Assembly: GCA_019309945.1 (NCBI GenBank) | Contig: JAFDFH010000084.1 | Span: 1-8,443, forward strand | Source: Deltaproteobacteria bacterium | Lineage (GTDB): Bacteria > Desulfobacterota > Desulfobacteria > Desulfobacterales > JAFDFH01 | Direction: 5' to 3' | Length of the DNA stretch: 8,443 nucleotides | Shown here: piece by piece, positions 6,631-8,443 of the stretch | Layout of the letters: each line of letters begins with the position of its first letter | Position numbering within the stretch: the first letter of the stretch is position 1 | Made by a program: the position numbers and the translations under genes | Notes under the pieces: generated by a model | Database searches by the model: none | What the model was told of the DNA's origin: nothing | The model's input: the letters and a program-made list of their open reading frames with translations, nothing else

Positions 6631-7397
6631 TACACGCAACTGCAATCGTTGACGCCCAGGCGGAGATAGACTCGAATGTCGAGGTTGGACCCTACTCGAT
6701 CATTCGGGCGAATGTGACGGTTGAATCAGGAACAACAATCGGTCCCCATGTTGTTATTGAGCCATATGTTCATATCGGTCCCGATTGTAAAATATTCCAA
6801 TATGCCGCAATTGGCGCGGTCCCGCAGTCAATGAAATTTGAAGGTGAAGAAACCCATGTTAAAATCAAACGCGGCTGCGTTATACGCGAATTTGTTACCA
6901 TTCACAGGGGAACCGGATTTGGCGGCGGTGTGACCGAAATCGGTGAAGAAAACTACCTGATGGCCTATACCCATATCGCCCATGACTGCATAACAGGCCG
7001 GCAAGTCATGCTTGCGAACAATGCAACTCTCGCCGGGCATATCACGCTGGGCGATTATTCTACGATCGGTGGACTTGTTGCCATTCACCAGTTTGTAAGA
7101 GTCGGCAACTATGCATTTATCGGTGGCAAATCCGCCGTGGTGAAAGATATTCCACCATACGTTATTGCCTCCGGCGACAGGGTAAAACTACATGGGTTAA
7201 ATAGTGTCGGCTTGAAACGCCACGGGTTTTCGCGGGAAACATTGTCCGCGTTAAAAAAGACCTACAGGATCATTTTCCGGATCGGCCTCACACTGAACGA
7301 GGCGATTGAAAGGGTATCGGCCGAGGTGGAACAAATCCCTGAGGTGGTTAATTTTATTGACTTTATAAAATCTTCCAGTCGAGGAATTACCCGGTAA
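6627..7397 (+). CDS. lpxA: LpxA, UDP-N-acetylglucosamine 3-O-acyltransferase
   Basis: A 256-residue cytoplasmic trimeric enzyme for the first lipid A step, moving an (R)-3-hydroxyacyl chain from ACP to the 3-OH of UDP-GlcNAc. Hexapeptide repeats forming a left-handed beta-helix run from about residue 1 to 185 and open with the typical IHATAIVDAQAEI. The diagnostic block YTHIAHDC (114-121) contains His116 and His119, matching E. coli His122 and catalytic His125. It is followed by LANNATLAGH and IGGLVAIHQFVRVG. The acyl-ruler position, Gly173 in E. coli, appears as Gly167 in FIGGKSAV, which by analogy allows a long 3-hydroxyacyl chain (inference). The C-terminal helical domain starts LNSVGLKRHGFSRE. 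The ATG overlaps the fabZ stop by 4 nt, implying coupling. No gnnA/gnnB genes flank it, so nothing here suggests an amide-linked variant substrate. Confidence 0.97.
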   Translation: MIHATAIVDAQAEIDSNVEVGPYSIIRANVTVESGTTIGPHVVIEPYVHIGPDCKIFQYAAIGAVPQSMKFEGEETHVKIKRGCVIREFVTIHRGTGFGGGVTEIGEENYLMAYTHIAHDCITGRQVMLANNATLAGHITLGDYSTIGGLVAIHQFVRVGNYAFIGGKSAVVKDIPPYVIASGDRVKLHGLNSVGLKRHGFSRETLSALKKTYRIIFRIGLTLNEAIERVSAEVEQIPEVVNFIDFIKSSSRGITR

Positions 7398-7421
7398 ATT
7401 GATTAACTGGAATTTTAGAAC

Positions 7422-8255
7422 TTGAAACCAGATACAAGCATTAAGCCATTTAAGCGAATAGGACTCATTGCAGGGAGCGGTCAGTTTCCCATAATTTTTT
7501 CTAAGGCAGCAAAATCAAGAGGATTTTCTGTTTATTCGGTGGCCTATTTAAATGAAACGGATCCCCGGCTAGAGGACGATGTAGATGCTATCGAATGGAT
7601 TCATCTCGGGCAGGTCAAGCGTCTGATAAAGTTTTTTCACAAAAACAATATCAACGAAGCGGTTATGATGGGCGCCATAACGAAAACAAAAATGTTTTCA
7701 GATGTAAAACCGGATACGAAAGCCATTTCACTGGTTGCCTCCTTGAGGCATACCCATGATGATGGGCTTTTAAGGGCTTTTGCCAGGTTACTTGAAAAAG
7801 AAGGTATTCAGATACGGCCTTCTACATTTTTATTACCGGATCTTTTGGCGTCAAAAGGATGCTGGACAAAACGCAAGCCAACCCGATCTGAAAAATCGGA
7901 TATCGAAATCGGCTGGAAAGTGGCCAAAGAAATTGGACGTCTTGACATTGGGCAATGTGTGGTGGTTTGTGGCGGATCAATCCTGGCGGTTGAGGCAATT
8001 GATGGAACGGATGCGACCATTAAACGGGGCGGAAAACTGGCTCAAGGAGAAGTTGTGGTCGTCAAAGTCTGTAAGCCGAATCAGGATATTCGGTTTGATA
8101 TTCCTGCCGTGGGCAGCCAAACGATTACGGTCATGCAGGAAGCAGGTGCCCGTGTCCTTGTAATTGAAGCGGGCAAGGCAGTTGTTTTTGACAGGCTAGA
8201 AATGATCGCCCGGGCTGACCGGTTTGGGATCTCCATTGTTGCCCAAGATAATTGA
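7422..8255 (+). CDS. lpxI: LpxI, UDP-2,3-diacylglucosamine pyrophosphatase
   Basis: A 277-residue enzyme that hydrolyses UDP-2,3-diacylglucosamine to lipid X and UMP. It replaces LpxH in many alpha- and deltaproteobacteria. Family marks are an N-terminal GLIAGSGQFP (14-23), ASLRHTHDDGLLRA (106-119), the mid-protein VVVCGGSILAVEAIDGTD (180-197) and the C-terminal QDIRFDIPAVGSQTI (221-235). The Asp residues of that last block (222, 226) are candidate catalytic or metal positions; Asp226 may correspond to the Asp225 studied in Caulobacter, which I cannot verify by alignment. The TTG at 7422 is chosen because an in-frame TAG lies at 7416-7418 and no ATG, GTG or other TTG occurs before GLIAG. It adds about ten residues to the usual N-terminus. 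No good SD precedes it, so translation may be weak or coupled to lpxA, 24 bp upstream. Confidence 0.94.
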   Translation: MKPDTSIKPFKRIGLIAGSGQFPIIFSKAAKSRGFSVYSVAYLNETDPRLEDDVDAIEWIHLGQVKRLIKFFHKNNINEAVMMGAITKTKMFSDVKPDTKAISLVASLRHTHDDGLLRAFARLLEKEGIQIRPSTFLLPDLLASKGCWTKRKPTRSEKSDIEIGWKVAKEIGRLDIGQCVVVCGGSILAVEAIDGTDATIKRGGKLAQGEVVVVKVCKPNQDIRFDIPAVGSQTITVMQEAGARVLVIEAGKAVVFDRLEMIARADRFGISIVAQDN

Positions 8256-8258
8256 CAG

Positions 8259-8281
8259 GTGGCATTTTACAAAGGTCTCAA
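8259..8281 (+). repeat. 23-bp dispersed intergenic repeat, copy B
   Basis: Partner of the repeat at 6101-6123, 20 of 23 bases identical in the same orientation. It begins 3 bp after the lpxI stop codon. The near-invariant part is TTTT-N-CAAAGGTCTCAA. It has no U-tract hairpin, so it does not look like an intrinsic terminator on its own. Confidence 0.6.
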
Positions 8282-8315
8282 TCATTAGGCTTGATGAATT
8301 TCTAACACTCAAATT

Positions 8316-8443
8316 CTGTAACCGTTCATGGCTTGAAACTTGAAATTGGAAAGTAGAAATTGGGGCGAGATGAAGCGAGTTTCCGAGTTGGATGTCTACA
8401 TTCAATAGGTTCACATGAAGAAACCAAATCAAGGTTGCGAAAA
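8316..8443. mobile_element. MITE-like intergenic element, copy 2 (left part; right end not seen)
   Basis: Starts with CTGTAACCGTTCA (8316-8328), the exact reverse complement of the right terminus of copy 1. Bases 8322-8400 match 4787-4865 at 73 of 79 positions without gaps. The middle then differs: copy 1 has 50 bases and copy 2 only 13 before a shared CATGAAG...ACCAAAT block (4916 and 8414). After this block the expected right arm (TTCCAATTTC) is not visible; the window ends 13-14 bases later with unrelated sequence. It is either an internally deleted or truncated copy, or the right arm continues differently outside the window. The differing lengths and scattered mismatches suggest an old, diverged family. 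Confidence 0.68.

Noticed and set aside
7209..7219. CGGCTTGAAAC in lpxA, and CTTGAAAC at the lpxI start, as fragments of the repeat element
   Set aside because: Matches are only 8-11 bp, and one lies in conserved coding sequence; chance similarity is enough.
8415..8443. A new gene starting ATG AAG AAA CCA near the right edge
   Set aside because: Only nine codons are visible, no family motif can be read, and the same CATGAAG...ACCAAAT string occurs inside copy 1 of the repeat (4916), so it is better explained as part of the element.

Overview
The window reads as a chromosomal envelope-biogenesis cluster of a diderm, LPS-making bacterium. It most resembles the Desulfobacterota/deltaproteobacterial (Desulfobacterales-like) type. 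That assignment is inferred from the gene order lolC/E-lolD-bamA-skp-lpxD-fabZ-lpxA-lpxI, from the use of LpxI rather than LpxH for UDP-diacylglucosamine hydrolysis, from the moderate base composition, and from the AT-rich intergenic repeats. No rRNA or other taxonomic marker is present, so it remains an inference. All eight recognised genes are on the + strand and look co-directional and intact, except the first, which enters from the left edge.

Layout. Bases 1-794 hold the 3' part of a LolC/LolE-type permease, and lolD overlaps it by 8 bp. Together they form the ABC transporter that extracts outer-membrane lipoproteins. bamA follows after 9 bp and encodes a long Omp85 protein with an extra N-terminal domain, five POTRA domains and a 16-strand-type barrel. 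skp/ompH, a periplasmic OMP chaperone, follows after 75 bp with a strong ribosome binding site. A 248-bp gap then separates skp from lpxD, and most of it is a non-coding inverted-repeat element. After lpxD comes a 115-bp spacer, then fabZ, lpxA (ATGA overlap with fabZ) and lpxI (24 bp after lpxA). The last 188 bp are non-coding and contain a second, diverged copy of the same element.

Functionally the genes cover three linked jobs: sorting of lipoproteins to the outer membrane (Lol), folding and insertion of beta-barrel proteins (Skp, BamA), and early lipid A synthesis (LpxA, LpxD, LpxI). FabZ competes with LpxA/LpxD for (R)-3-hydroxyacyl-ACP. LpxC, LpxB and later Raetz-pathway genes are not in the window. 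The conserved genes are ordinary. The less routine content is (i) a roughly 194-bp MITE-like palindromic element (4782-4975) built from degenerate 7-bp units, with a possible 5-bp target duplication that includes the skp stop codon; (ii) its relative at 8316-8443; (iii) a separate 23-bp dispersed repeat in two intergenic spacers; and (iv) a TolB-N/CsgG-like domain fused in front of the BamA POTRA domains. I did not find a clearly new multi-gene system here.
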